NCBI GenBank assembly: GCA_900543175.1
Contig: UQQO01000040.1
Coordinates: 1 to 15,771, forward strand
DNA from: an uncultured Fusobacterium sp.
Lineage (GTDB): Bacteria; Fusobacteriota; Fusobacteriia; Fusobacteriales; Fusobacteriaceae
Direction of reading: 5' to 3'
DNA length: 15,771 nucleotides
Within the stretch, counting starts at the first letter, position 1, and every line of letters begins with the position of its first letter. Made by a program: the position numbers and the translations under genes. Below, piece by piece: positions 5,153-14,151 of the stretch. The notes under the pieces are model-generated. The model searched no databases. It was not told the DNA's origin and saw only the letters and a list, made by a program, of their open reading frames with translations.

Positions 5153-8100
5153 ATGAATTATCGTATTTATGTAGAAAAGAAAAATGGCTTTGACTTAGAA
5201 GCTAAAAGACTTGAAAATGAATTAAAAGAAAGTTTTCAAGGAATTAAACTTTCAAAAGTAAGACTTTTAAACTGTTATGATGTATTTAATATCGAAGAAG
5301 CAGAATTAGCAGAAGCTAAAAAACTTATCTTCTCTGAAGTTGTAACTGATACAGTTAAAGATGAACTTGAAACAAATGGAGCAAAATTCTTTGCAGTTGA
5401 ATATCTACCAGGACAATTTGACCAAAGAGCTGACTCAGCTATGCAATGTTTAAATCTAATTTCAGATAAAAACCAAAATGTAGTTGTAACAAGTGGAAAA
5501 GTAATTATTCTTGAAGGGGAAATATCTGATGCTGATGTAGAAAAAGTTAAAAAATACTATATCAACCCTGTTGAAATGAGAGAAAAAGATCTAGTAAAAC
5601 TAGAAATTGAAGAGGGAGAAAAGGCTCAAGATGTTCCAGTATTTGAAGGATTTATATCTTGGAATGAAGAAGAGTTAAAGAAATTTAGAGAATCTCTTGG
5701 ACTTGCAATGACTCTTGCAGATGTAAAATTTGTTCAAGAATACTTTAGAGATACAGAAAAAAGAGAACCTACTGAAACTGAAATAAAAGTATTAGATACT
5801 TACTGGTCAGATCACTGTAGACATACAACTTTTGAAACAAGAATTAAAGATATAGTTTTCCCTAAGAGTTCTTTTGGAGAAACTTTACAAAAAGCTTTTG
5901 ATGACTACTCTAAAGCTAGAGAGTTTGTTCATGGAGAAAGATTATCTAAAAAATATATCTCTCTAATGGATATGGCTACTATCTGTGGTAAAGAGATGAG
6001 AAAAAGTGGAAAACTTGATGACTTAGAAGTATCTGATGAGATCAATGCTTGTTCTGTATATATAGATGTAGATGTAGATGGAAAACTTGAAAAATGGCTA
6101 TTGATGTTTAAAAACGAAACTCATAACCACCCTACAGAGATCGAACCATTTGGAGGAGCTTCAACTTGTTTAGGAGGAGCTATTAGAGACCCATTATCAG
6201 GAAGATCTTATGTATATCAAGCTATTAGAGTAACTGGTTCAGGAAATCCATTAGAAAAATTAGAAGATACACTTCCAGGAAAATTACCTCAAAAGAAAAT
6301 AACTACTGGAGCAGCAAGTGGATATGCTTCTTATGGAAACCAAATTGGACTTACAACTGGACATGTTTGTGAAATCTATCATGATGGATATAAAGCAAAA
6401 AGAATGGAAGTTGGAGCAGTAGTTGGTGCTGTACCTGCTGATTGGGTAAGAAGAGAAAACGCTTCTAAAGGAGATATAGTAATTCTTCTTGGAGGAAAAA
6501 CAGGAAGAGATGGTTGTGGAGGAGCAACTGGATCTTCAAAAGAACATACAGATGATTCATTAAGACTTTGTGGTGCTGAAGTTCAAAAAGGAAATGCTCC
6601 TGAAGAGAGAAAAATCCAAAGATTATTCAGAAACCCTGAAGTTACAAGAATGATTAAAAAATGTAATGACTTCGGTGCTGGAGGGGTATCAGTTGCAATT
6701 GGGGAACTTGCTCCTGGACTAGATATCAACCTAGATGTAGTACCTACTAAATATCTTGGATTAAGTGGTACTGAACTTGCTATATCTGAATCACAAGAAA
6801 GAATGGCAGTTGTAATCGAAGCTAAAGACAAAGATAAATTTATAGAACTAGCTTCTAAAGAAAACTTACTATCAACAGTAGTTGCTACTGTCACTGATAC
6901 AAATAGATTAGTTTTAAACTGGAAAGGTAAGAAAATAGTTGATATTTCAAGAGATTTCCTAGATACAAACGGAGTTACTCAAGAAACAACTGTTGAAGTT
7001 GCTGATATTACAGGAGAAAATCCACTATTAAAAGTTAACTATGAAGGAGAAACATTAAAAGATAGATGGTACAATATGCTTTCATCTTTAAATGTAGCTT
7101 CTCAAAAAGGATTAATGGAGATATTTGACGCTACAATTGGAGCAACAACAGTATTAATGCCATTTGGAGGAAAATATCAAATGACTCCAACTGATGTAAG
7201 TGTTCAAAAAATACCTCTATTAAAAGGAGAAACAGATACAGCTTCTGCTATCACTTGGGGATATAACCCAGTACTTTCTTCTTGGTCACAATTCCATGGA
7301 GGAGCTTATGCAGTAGTTGAATCACTAGCTAAATTAGTTTCTGTTGGTGGAGATTATAAGAGAGTAAGACTTTCATTCCAAGAATACTTCCAAAAACTTG
7401 GACAAAACCCTTTAAACTGGGGAAAACCTTTCTCAGCTCTATTAGGAACTATTGAAGCTCAAAGAGGATTCGGAATCCCAGCAATTGGAGGAAAAGACTC
7501 TATGAGTGGAACATTTAATGATATTCACGTTCCACCTACACTAATCTCTTTTGCTGTTGCACCAGTAAAAGCAAGTGTAGTAATCTCTCCAGAATTTAAA
7601 GAAGCTGGACACAAATTATATTTAGTAAAACACCATATGTTAGACAACTATATGCCTAATATAGATGAATTAAAAGAAAACTTTGAATTTGTTCATGAAA
7701 ATATAGTAAATGGAACTATCATATCTGCAATGACTCTTAAAAATGGAGGAATAGCTGAAGCAGTAAGTAAAATGACTCTAGGAAACAGAGTTGGAGCTAA
7801 AATAGTAGATTTAGGAGAAGATCTATTTAAACTAGGATATGGAACATTTGTAGTTGAAACAACTAAAGAACTTTGTGGAAAAAATGTTGAACTATTAGGG
7901 GAAACAATAGCTGAATACAAAGTTGTAGTTGGAGATAAAGAGATAGATATGACAGAGGGAGAAAAAGTTTGGTTAGATAAACTATTCCCAGTATTCCCTC
8001 ATAAAACAATAGAAAAAGTTGAAAACTATATCTGGACACCTTATGAAAAGAAAGAGATCATAGTTTGCAAAAACAAAATAGCTAAACCAAGAGTTTTAGT

Positions 8101-8878
8101 ACCTGCATTCCCAGGAACTAACTGTGAGTATGATTCAGCAAGAGTATTTGAAAAAGCTGGAGCAGAAGCAAATATTCTTCCATTTAGAAATATCACTCAA
8201 GAGTATATCAATGACTCAATAGAAAAAATGGTAAAAGAGATCAATAACTCACAAATCTTAATGTTCCCAGGAGGATTCAGTTCAGGAGATGAGCCAGATG
8301 GTTCAGGTAAATTCATCGCTACTGTACTTACTAACCCTAAGATTGCAGAAGCTATCTCTAAATTCTTAGAGAGAGATGGACTTATCCTTGGTATTTGTAA
8401 TGGATTCCAAGCTCTAATAAAATCAGGACTTCTACCTTATGGAGAAATTGGAAAAGTTACTGAAAACTCACCTACATTAACATTTAACAAAATAGGTAGA
8501 CACGTATCTCAAATGGTTAAAACTAAAGTTACTTCTAACAAATCACCATGGTTAGCAGGTGTAGAAGTTGGATCAGAATTTGAAATTGCTGTATCACACG
8601 GAGAGGGAAGATTCTTTGCTAATGATGAAGTAATTAAAAAACTATTTGAAAATGGACAAGTTGCTACTCAATATGTAAACCTAGAAGGAGTTCCTACAAA
8701 TGAATTTAGATTTAACCCTAATGGATCTACTTGTGCAATTGAAGGAATCACTTCACCAGATGGAAAAGTATTTGGTAAGATGGGACACTCAGAAAGATGT
8801 GGAAACAATGTATTTAAAAATATAATTGGAAATAAAGATCAAAAAATCTTTGAAAATGGAGTTAAATATTTTAAATAG
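5153..8878 (+). CDS. purL: phosphoribosylformylglycinamidine synthase, single-chain
   Basis: PurL converts FGAR to FGAM with ATP and glutamine. This is the large one-protein form (1241 residues), close to the length seen in streptococci and clostridia, so no separate purS or purQ is needed. The synthetase part carries D-H-C-R-H (220-224) and the nucleotide-binding K-N-E-T-H-N-H-P-T-E-I-E-P-F-G-G, with a second AIR-synthetase-like half after it. The C-terminal glutaminase begins near F-P-G-T-N-C-E. It has the nucleophile Cys1082 in L-G-I-C-N-G-F-Q and the His1212/Glu1214 pair in G-H-S-E-R. All three triad residues are intact. AGGGGG lies five bases before the ATG. The gap from fhs is 50 bases without a clear terminator. 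Confidence 0.97.
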   Translation: MNYRIYVEKKNGFDLEAKRLENELKESFQGIKLSKVRLLNCYDVFNIEEAELAEAKKLIFSEVVTDTVKDELETNGAKFFAVEYLPGQFDQRADSAMQCLNLISDKNQNVVVTSGKVIILEGEISDADVEKVKKYYINPVEMREKDLVKLEIEEGEKAQDVPVFEGFISWNEEELKKFRESLGLAMTLADVKFVQEYFRDTEKREPTETEIKVLDTYWSDHCRHTTFETRIKDIVFPKSSFGETLQKAFDDYSKAREFVHGERLSKKYISLMDMATICGKEMRKSGKLDDLEVSDEINACSVYIDVDVDGKLEKWLLMFKNETHNHPTEIEPFGGASTCLGGAIRDPLSGRSYVYQAIRVTGSGNPLEKLEDTLPGKLPQKKITTGAASGYASYGNQIGLTTGHVCEIYHDGYKAKRMEVGAVVGAVPADWVRRENASKGDIVILLGGKTGRDGCGGATGSSKEHTDDSLRLCGAEVQKGNAPEERKIQRLFRNPEVTRMIKKCNDFGAGGVSVAIGELAPGLDINLDVVPTKYLGLSGTELAISESQERMAVVIEAKDKDKFIELASKENLLSTVVATVTDTNRLVLNWKGKKIVDISRDFLDTNGVTQETTVEVADITGENPLLKVNYEGETLKDRWYNMLSSLNVASQKGLMEIFDATIGATTVLMPFGGKYQMTPTDVSVQKIPLLKGETDTASAITWGYNPVLSSWSQFHGGAYAVVESLAKLVSVGGDYKRVRLSFQEYFQKLGQNPLNWGKPFSALLGTIEAQRGFGIPAIGGKDSMSGTFNDIHVPPTLISFAVAPVKASVVISPEFKEAGHKLYLVKHHMLDNYMPNIDELKENFEFVHENIVNGTIISAMTLKNGGIAEAVSKMTLGNRVGAKIVDLGEDLFKLGYGTFVVETTKELCGKNVELLGETIAEYKVVVGDKEIDMTEGEKVWLDKLFPVFPHKTIEKVENYIWTPYEKKEIIVCKNKIAKPRVLVPAFPGTNCEYDSARVFEKAGAEANILPFRNITQEYINDSIEKMVKEINNSQILMFPGGFSSGDEPDGSGKFIATVLTNPKIAEAISKFLERDGLILGICNGFQALIKSGLLPYGEIGKVTENSPTLTFNKIGRHVSQMVKTKVTSNKSPWLAGVEVGSEFEIAVSHGEGRFFANDEVIKKLFENGQVATQYVNLEGVPTNEFRFNPNGSTCAIEGITSPDGKVFGKMGHSERCGNNVFKNIIGNKDQKIFENGVKYFK

Positions 8879-8891
8879 TATCTAATAAAAT

Positions 8892-8926
8892 TATCTGTAT
8901 AGAGGAGACAACCCTCTATACAGATA
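8892..8926 (+). other. perfect 14-bp stem-loop between purL and purE
   Basis: TATCTGTATAGAGG (8892-8905) pairs perfectly with CCTCTATACAGATA (8913-8926) around a seven-base loop. It is followed by TATAAAATTTATTT rather than a run of T, so it is a poor intrinsic terminator. It may protect or guide processing of the upstream mRNA, or reduce read-through to purE. Confidence 0.7.
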
Positions 8927-8968
8927 TATAAAATTTATTTAATTATATTTTGGAGGAGAAAATATCAG

Positions 8969-9448
8969 ATGAAAGTTGCTATAATTTTTGGAAGTAAATC
9001 AGATACAGAAAAAATGAGAGGAGCTGCAAACTGTTTGAAAGAGTTTGGAATTGAGTATTCTGCACATGTTCTTTCAGCACACAGAGTTCCAGAAAAATTA
9101 GAAGAAACATTGGAAATGTTAGAAAATACAGGATATGAAGTAATAATAGCAGGAGCAGGACTTGCTGCACATCTTCCAGGTGTTATAGCTTCTAAAACTG
9201 TACTTCCTGTAATTGGAGTACCTATTGAAGCTGCTTTTGATGGAATGGATGCATTATTATCAATAGTACAAATGCCTAAATCTATACCAGTAGCAACAGT
9301 TGGAGTAAACAACTCATATAATGCTGGAATGTTAGCAGTACAAATGTTATCTTTAAAATCACCAGAATTAAAAGCAAAACTTGTTCAATTTAGAAAAGAT
9401 ATGAAAGCTAAATTTATAGCTGACAATGAAGGTGGAGTAGATCTATAA
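8969..9448 (+). CDS. purE: 5-(carboxyamino)imidazole ribonucleotide mutase / AIR carboxylase catalytic subunit
   Basis: PurE produces 4-carboxy-AIR. The 159-residue length is normal. Visible motifs are G-S-K-S-D (8-12), S-A-H-R-V-P (36-41) with the catalytic histidine His38, and A-G-A-G-L-A-A-H-L-P-G (61-71), whose A-A-H-L-P-G favours class I (N5-CAIR mutase). After this, the usual class I P-V-x-S-x-x-L-x-G-x-D reads P-I-E-A-A-F-D-G-M-D, which is unusual. Class I enzymes normally need PurK to make N5-CAIR, and no purK is in the window. GGAGGAG precedes the ATG by ten bases. It is third in the purine operon, where related operons often place purC next; here purF follows. Confidence 0.96.
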   Translation: MKVAIIFGSKSDTEKMRGAANCLKEFGIEYSAHVLSAHRVPEKLEETLEMLENTGYEVIIAGAGLAAHLPGVIASKTVLPVIGVPIEAAFDGMDALLSIVQMPKSIPVATVGVNNSYNAGMLAVQMLSLKSPELKAKLVQFRKDMKAKFIADNEGGVDL

Positions 9449-9541
9449 GAATAGATTTAATGGGTTTGTTTGTGTGAAAATTTAATATATTTAGACTAAA
9501 TTTAAAGCTTAGATATAAAAATCGGAGGAGTAAGAAATAAA

Positions 9542-10942
9542 ATGATTTGTACTGAAGAGATGTTAGCTAAAGATAAAATGGAAGAGGAGTGTGGAGTATT
9601 CGGAGTTTACTGTAAAGAAAACAAAGAAGTTTCACAAATGTGTTACTATGCAATGTATGCTCTACAACATAGAGGACAAGAGAGTGCAGGAATCACAGTT
9701 TCAAATGGTGGACAACTTTATAGTTATAAAGGAATGGGACTTACAGCTGATGTATTTACAGAGGAAACATTAAATCAATTACAAGGAAATGCAGCTATCG
9801 CTCATGTGAGATACTCTTCTTTCAAAGATAATAAAATAGAGAATGCACAACCTATAGAAAGTAGATTTAAATTAGGACAAATAGCAGTTGCTCACAATGG
9901 AAATTTAACAAACAGTAAGGTAATTAGAGAACTTTTAGAAGATGGAGGAGCTACATTTACTTCAACATCTGACTCTGAAGTAGTTATTAAAATGATAGCT
10001 AGAAAAGCTGCTGATGGTTTGGAAGAGGCTATAAAAGCTACAGTTTCAGCAGTAAAGGGAGCTTATGCCTTTGTAATGTTAGCAGATAAAAAACTTATAG
10101 GAATAAGAGACCCTTATGGAATCAGACCTCTATGTATTGGAACAAATGATGCTGGAGATTATTTCTTAGCTTCTGAATCATGTGCAATAGATGCTATTGG
10201 TGGACACATTGTAAGAGATGTTGAAGCTGGAGAGATGGTAATTATAGATGATAACGGAATTAAATCAGTAAAATATGCTGAAAATAGAAATATAGCTCCA
10301 TGTTCATTTGAGCATATCTATTTTGCAAGACCTGATAGTACAATAGATGGTATCAATGTATATCAAGCAAGAGTTGAAGCTGGAAAATTATTAGCAAAAC
10401 AATGTAAAGTAGATGCTGATATAGTAATTGGAGTTCCTGATTCTGGAGTACCAGCAGCTATTGGATATGCAGAGGAAAGTGGAATCCCTTATGCTATGGG
10501 ACTTATTAAAAATAAATATATAGCTAGAACATTTATCAAACCTGTTCAAAGTTTAAGAGAGCAAGCTGTTATGGTTAAGCTTAACCCATTGAGAATTCAA
10601 CTTGAAGGAAAAAGAGTTGTAGTAGTAGATGACTCTCTAGTAAGAGGAACTACAAGTAAAATTCTTATTGAGATTATAAGAAGAGCTGGAGCAAAGGAAG
10701 TTCACTTTAGATCAGCTTCTCCTGCAGTTATGCACCCTTGTTTCTATGGAGTAGATATTGCTCATAGAAAAGAACTTATTGCAGCTAGAATGTCTGTTGA
10801 AGAGATAAGACAAGAGATAAATGCAGATACATTAGATTATCTATCATTAGATAATATGTTAACATCTCTAAAGAGTAATAACTTCTGTGTAGGATGTTTT
10901 AATGGAGTATATCCAATGAGTACACCTGCTGAAGAGGAATAA
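9542..10942 (+). CDS. purF: amidophosphoribosyltransferase
   Basis: PurF performs the first committed step, making phosphoribosylamine from PRPP and glutamine. The 466-residue protein has an N-terminal nucleophile glutaminase domain followed by a phosphoribosyltransferase domain. Cys17 in E-E-E-C-G-V-F-G is the expected nucleophile, exposed after removal of a 16-residue propeptide. The PRPP loop is V-V-V-V-D-D-S-L-V-R-G-T-T (359-371). Cys254, Cys400, Cys449 and Cys452 (F-C-V-G-C-F) match the four ligands of the [4Fe-4S] cluster in the B. subtilis type, which implies oxygen sensitivity. GGAGGAG lies 11 bases before this ATG. An internal ATG (codon 13) would give a four-residue propeptide but lacks a better ribosome binding site. 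Allosteric inhibition by nucleotides is known for the family. Confidence 0.97.
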   Translation: MICTEEMLAKDKMEEECGVFGVYCKENKEVSQMCYYAMYALQHRGQESAGITVSNGGQLYSYKGMGLTADVFTEETLNQLQGNAAIAHVRYSSFKDNKIENAQPIESRFKLGQIAVAHNGNLTNSKVIRELLEDGGATFTSTSDSEVVIKMIARKAADGLEEAIKATVSAVKGAYAFVMLADKKLIGIRDPYGIRPLCIGTNDAGDYFLASESCAIDAIGGHIVRDVEAGEMVIIDDNGIKSVKYAENRNIAPCSFEHIYFARPDSTIDGINVYQARVEAGKLLAKQCKVDADIVIGVPDSGVPAAIGYAEESGIPYAMGLIKNKYIARTFIKPVQSLREQAVMVKLNPLRIQLEGKRVVVVDDSLVRGTTSKILIEIIRRAGAKEVHFRSASPAVMHPCFYGVDIAHRKELIAARMSVEEIRQEINADTLDYLSLDNMLTSLKSNNFCVGCFNGVYPMSTPAEEE

Positions 10943-10972
10943 AAAATTAATTTAAACAAAAGTTAGAAATAT

Positions 10973-11001
10973 TTGTATATTGTATAAAAAAATTGTAAAA
11001 T
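10973..11001 (+). promoter_or_regulatory. possible internal promoter before purM
   Basis: TTGTAT (10973-10978) and TAAAAT (10996-11001) are 17 bases apart in the 96-base purF-purM gap, 38 bases before the purM start. The gap is extremely AT-rich, so this may be chance. Confidence 0.25.
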
Positions 11002-11038
11002 AAGATAGTAACTAAAAAATTCGTTTGGGAGGAAGAAA

Positions 11039-12040
11039 ATGGCAATTTCTTATAAAGAAGCTGGAGTAGATAAAGAAGAAGGATACAGAGCAGTAGAATT
11101 AATGAAAAAAGCAGTAGCAAAAACTCAAAATAACCATGTATTAAATGGACTTGGAAGTTTTGGTGCTATGTATGAATTAGGAAAATATGAAAACCCTGTT
11201 TTAGTATCAGGAACTGACGGAGTAGGAACAAAATTAGAAGTAGCTCTTACTTCAAAAAAATATGATACAGTAGGAATTGACGCAGTAGCAATGTGTGTAA
11301 ATGACGTACTATGCCACGGAGCACAACCAATATTTTTCCTTGACTATTTAGCTTGTGGAAAATTAGATGCAGAAGTAGCTGCTGAATTAGTTTCAGGAGT
11401 TGCAGAAGGATGTTATCAAGCAGGAGCTGCTTTAATCGGTGGAGAAACTGCTGAAATGCCTGGATTCTATAAAGTAGGAGATTATGATATAGCTGGATTC
11501 TGTGTAGGAGCAGTTGAAAAATCTAAAATAGTAAATGGAAGCACTACAACTGAAGGAGATATCCTTATAGCTATCCCATCTTCAGGAGTTCACAGCAATG
11601 GATTCTCATTAGTAAGAAAAGTTATTACTGACTATACAAAAGAATATAATGGAAAACCTATTAGTGAAACACTATTAACACCAACAAAAATTTATGTTAA
11701 AGCTGTAATGTCAGTTCTTGAAAAATTCAATGTTAAAGGAATGGCTCACATAACAGGTGGAGGACTTCCTGAAAACTTACCAAGAACAATAAGTGAAGGA
11801 CATCAACCAGTAGTATTTAAAGATAAAGTAAGAGTACTTGATATCTTCAAATATATCCAAAAAGAAGGTGGAATTGCTGAAGATGAAATGTACGGAACAT
11901 TCAACATGGGAGTTGGATTTGTACTTGTAGTAGCTCCTGAAGATAAAGATGGAGTTATAGCTGAACTTGCAAAACATGGAGAAGAAGCATATGAAATAGG
12001 ATATGTTCAAAAGGGAGATAAAGGTTTATGTTTAAGATAG
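11039..12040 (+). CDS. purM: phosphoribosylformylglycinamidine cyclo-ligase (AIR synthetase)
   Basis: PurM closes the imidazole ring, turning FGAM into AIR with ATP. The 333-residue length is slightly below the usual 340-350 but complete. Key motifs are G-T-D-G-V-G-T-K (58-65), the G-G-E-T-A-E-M-P-G-F-Y nucleotide-binding stretch, H-S-N-G-F-S-L-V-R, and M-A-H-I-T-G-G-G-L-P-E-N-L-P-R. GGGAGG sits a few bases before the ATG. The last 13 bases overlap the start of purN, so translation of the two is probably coupled. Confidence 0.97.
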   Translation: MAISYKEAGVDKEEGYRAVELMKKAVAKTQNNHVLNGLGSFGAMYELGKYENPVLVSGTDGVGTKLEVALTSKKYDTVGIDAVAMCVNDVLCHGAQPIFFLDYLACGKLDAEVAAELVSGVAEGCYQAGAALIGGETAEMPGFYKVGDYDIAGFCVGAVEKSKIVNGSTTTEGDILIAIPSSGVHSNGFSLVRKVITDYTKEYNGKPISETLLTPTKIYVKAVMSVLEKFNVKGMAHITGGGLPENLPRTISEGHQPVVFKDKVRVLDIFKYIQKEGGIAEDEMYGTFNMGVGFVLVVAPEDKDGVIAELAKHGEEAYEIGYVQKGDKGLCLR

Positions 12041-12606
12041 CAGTAATGGTATCAGGTGGAGGAAGTAATCTTCAATCTATAATAGATAAAAGTAAAAGTG
12101 GAGAACTTAACTGCGAGATAGCTTGTGTTATTGGAGATAGACCATGTTATGGAGTGGAAAGAGCAGCAGAACATGGAATAGAAAGTTGTGTAATAGATAG
12201 AAAAGTCTATAAAAAAGAACTTTGTAAAGAGATAGATAAGGTACTTTCTACAAAGGGAGTAGAACTTATAGTTCTAGCTGGATTCCTTTCTATAATTGAT
12301 GAGGAGTTTGTAAATAAATGGAAGGGTAGAATAATCAATATTCACCCTTCACTACTTCCAAAATTTGGTGGTCCTGGAATGTATGGTATAAAAGTACATG
12401 AAGCAGTTCTTGCAGCAGGAGAAAAGGAAAGTGGTTGCACAGTTCACTATGTAGATACTGGAGTGGACAGTGGAGAGATAATTTTACAAGTAAAAGTACC
12501 AGTATTAGAAGGGGACACTCCTGAAGTACTACAAAAGAGAGTTCTTGTAGAGGAGCATAAACTTCTACCAAATTCAATAGCTAAAATAATATCTGAAAGA
12601 CAATAA
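12028..12606 (+). CDS. purN: phosphoribosylglycinamide formyltransferase
   Basis: PurN transfers the formyl group of 10-formyl-THF to GAR, giving FGAR, and so depends on Fhs from the same operon. The 192-residue protein has the phosphate loop S-G-G-G-S-N (9-14). The catalytic set is Asn104 and His106 in N-I-H-P-S-L-L-P and Asp147 in H-Y-V-D-T-G-V-D-S-G, equivalent to Asn106, His108 and Asp144 of the E. coli enzyme. The ATG lies inside the 3' end of purM, in another frame. AGGGAG and AAGG sequences in the purM tail serve as ribosome binding site. purH begins 15 bases after its stop. Confidence 0.97.
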   Translation: MFKIAVMVSGGGSNLQSIIDKSKSGELNCEIACVIGDRPCYGVERAAEHGIESCVIDRKVYKKELCKEIDKVLSTKGVELIVLAGFLSIIDEEFVNKWKGRIINIHPSLLPKFGGPGMYGIKVHEAVLAAGEKESGCTVHYVDTGVDSGEIILQVKVPVLEGDTPEVLQKRVLVEEHKLLPNSIAKIISERQ

Positions 12607-12621
12607 AGGAGATAGTTTTTT

Positions 12622-14124
12622 ATGAAAAGAGCATTAATATCAGTTTTTGATAAAAATGGTGTATTAGATTTTGCTAATTTCTTAGTAAAACATGGAGTAG
12701 AAATAATTTCAACTGGAGGAACATATAAACATCTTAAAGAAAATGGAGTGCCTGTTATAGAAGTTGCTGAAGTAACTGGAGCACCTGAAATGCTAGATGG
12801 TAGAGTAAAAACTTTACATCCAGTAATTCACGGAGGAATCCTTGCTATAAGAGATAATGCTGAGCATATGGCAACTATTAAAGAGAGAGGAATCACTCCA
12901 ATTGATATGGTAGTAGTTAACCTATACCCATTCTTTAAAAAAGTAAATGAAGATCTTACATTTGAAGAAAAAGTAGAGTTCATTGATATTGGAGGACCTA
13001 CAATGTTAAGATCTGCTGCTAAATCTTTCAAAGATGTAGTAGTCATCAGTGATACTGCTGACTATGAAACAGTTATGAAAGAGATGGAAGCTGGAGAAGT
13101 TACTTTTGAAACTAGAAAAAGACTTGCAGGAAAAGTATTTAACTTAACTTCTGCTTATGATGCAGCTATTTCTCAATTCCTATTAGGAGATGAGATGCCT
13201 AAATACTTAAATGCTTCTTATGAAAAAGTAATGGATTTAAGATATGGAGAAAACCCTCATCAAAAAGCTGCTTACTATGTATCAACTACTGATACTGGAG
13301 CTATGAAAGATTTTGAACAATTAAATGGAAAAGAACTTTCTTTTAATAACTTAAGAGATATGGACGTAGCTTGGAGAACTGTTTGTGAATTTACAGAGCC
13401 AGCTTGTTGTGGACTTAAACACTCAACTCCATGTGGAGCTGCTATAGCTGATAATGTATATGATGCATATGTTAAAGCTTATGAGTGCGACCCAGTATCT
13501 ATATTTGGAGGAATAGTAGCATTAAATAAAACTGTTGATGAAGCAACTGCTAAAGAGATGGTTAAAATATTCCTAGAAATAGTTATTGCTCCTGATTTCA
13601 CACCAGAAGCATTAGAAGTTTTAAAAACTAAGAAAAACCTAAGAGTTATCAAATGTCACCATACTCCACAAGATAAGATCAATATGGTTAAAGTTGATGG
13701 AGGACTTTTAGTTCAAGATGAAGATTTAAGCTTCTCAACTAACTATGAAGCAGTAACTGAAAAAGCTCCTACTGCTGAAGAGATGGAAAATTTAATTTTC
13801 GGAATGAAAATAGTAAAACATGTTAAATCAAATGCTATTGTAGTAGTAAAAGATAAAATGGCTGTAGGAATTGGAAATGGAGAAACAAACAGAATATGGC
13901 CAACTCAACAAGCTATTGAAAGAGCTGGAGAAAGAATAGAGGGAGCTATCCTTGCTTCTGACGCATTCTTCCCATTTAGAGATGTTGTAGATACTTGTGC
14001 TAAAGCTGGAATTAAAGCTATAATTCAACCAGGTGGATCTATTAGAGATAAAGAATCTATTGATGCTTGTAACGAACATGGAATCTCAATGGTATTCACA
14101 GGAATGAGACATTTCAAACACTAA
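12622..14124 (+). CDS. purH: bifunctional AICAR transformylase / IMP cyclohydrolase
   Basis: PurH carries out the last two steps to IMP: formylation of AICAR with 10-formyl-THF, then ring closure. The 500-residue length is usual. The N-terminal MGS-like cyclohydrolase domain contains S-T-G-G-T (30-34) and [10 protein letters not shown] (58-67). The transformylase domain contains R-Y-G-E-N-P-H-Q (207-214), [10 protein letters not shown] and the catalytic Lys266-His267 in K-H-S-T-P-C-G. The C-terminus ends in the typical G-M-R-H-F-K-H. AAAGGAG precedes the ATG. It shares its one-carbon donor with purN immediately upstream. Confidence 0.98.
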   Translation: MKRALISVFDKNGVLDFANFLVKHGVEIISTGGTYKHLKENGVPVIEVAEVTGAPEMLDGRVKTLHPVIHGGILAIRDNAEHMATIKERGITPIDMVVVNLYPFFKKVNEDLTFEEKVEFIDIGGPTMLRSAAKSFKDVVVISDTADYETVMKEMEAGEVTFETRKRLAGKVFNLTSAYDAAISQFLLGDEMPKYLNASYEKVMDLRYGENPHQKAAYYVSTTDTGAMKDFEQLNGKELSFNNLRDMDVAWRTVCEFTEPACCGLKHSTPCGAAIADNVYDAYVKAYECDPVSIFGGIVALNKTVDEATAKEMVKIFLEIVIAPDFTPEALEVLKTKKNLRVIKCHHTPQDKINMVKVDGGLLVQDEDLSFSTNYEAVTEKAPTAEEMENLIFGMKIVKHVKSNAIVVVKDKMAVGIGNGETNRIWPTQQAIERAGERIEGAILASDAFFPFRDVVDTCAKAGIKAIIQPGGSIRDKESIDACNEHGISMVFTGMRHFKH

Positions 14125-14151
14125 TATTAAATAAAGGGGAGATATTGAGAT

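Noticed and set aside
8965..9312. Long minus-strand open frame opposite purE
   Set aside because: It is the antisense shadow of a fully recognisable purE. Its translation is low-complexity Ser/Thr/Ile and matches no family I know. The same applies to minus-strand frames opposite fhs, purL, purH, purM, purN and purD.
9449..9541. Remnant of purC between purE and purF
   Set aside because: The 93 bases show no SAICAR synthetase motif in any frame and only AT-rich spacer plus the purF ribosome binding site.
9591..9773. 60-codon plus-strand frame inside purF
   Set aside because: It lies in another frame wholly within the conserved glutaminase domain of purF and has no ribosome binding site.
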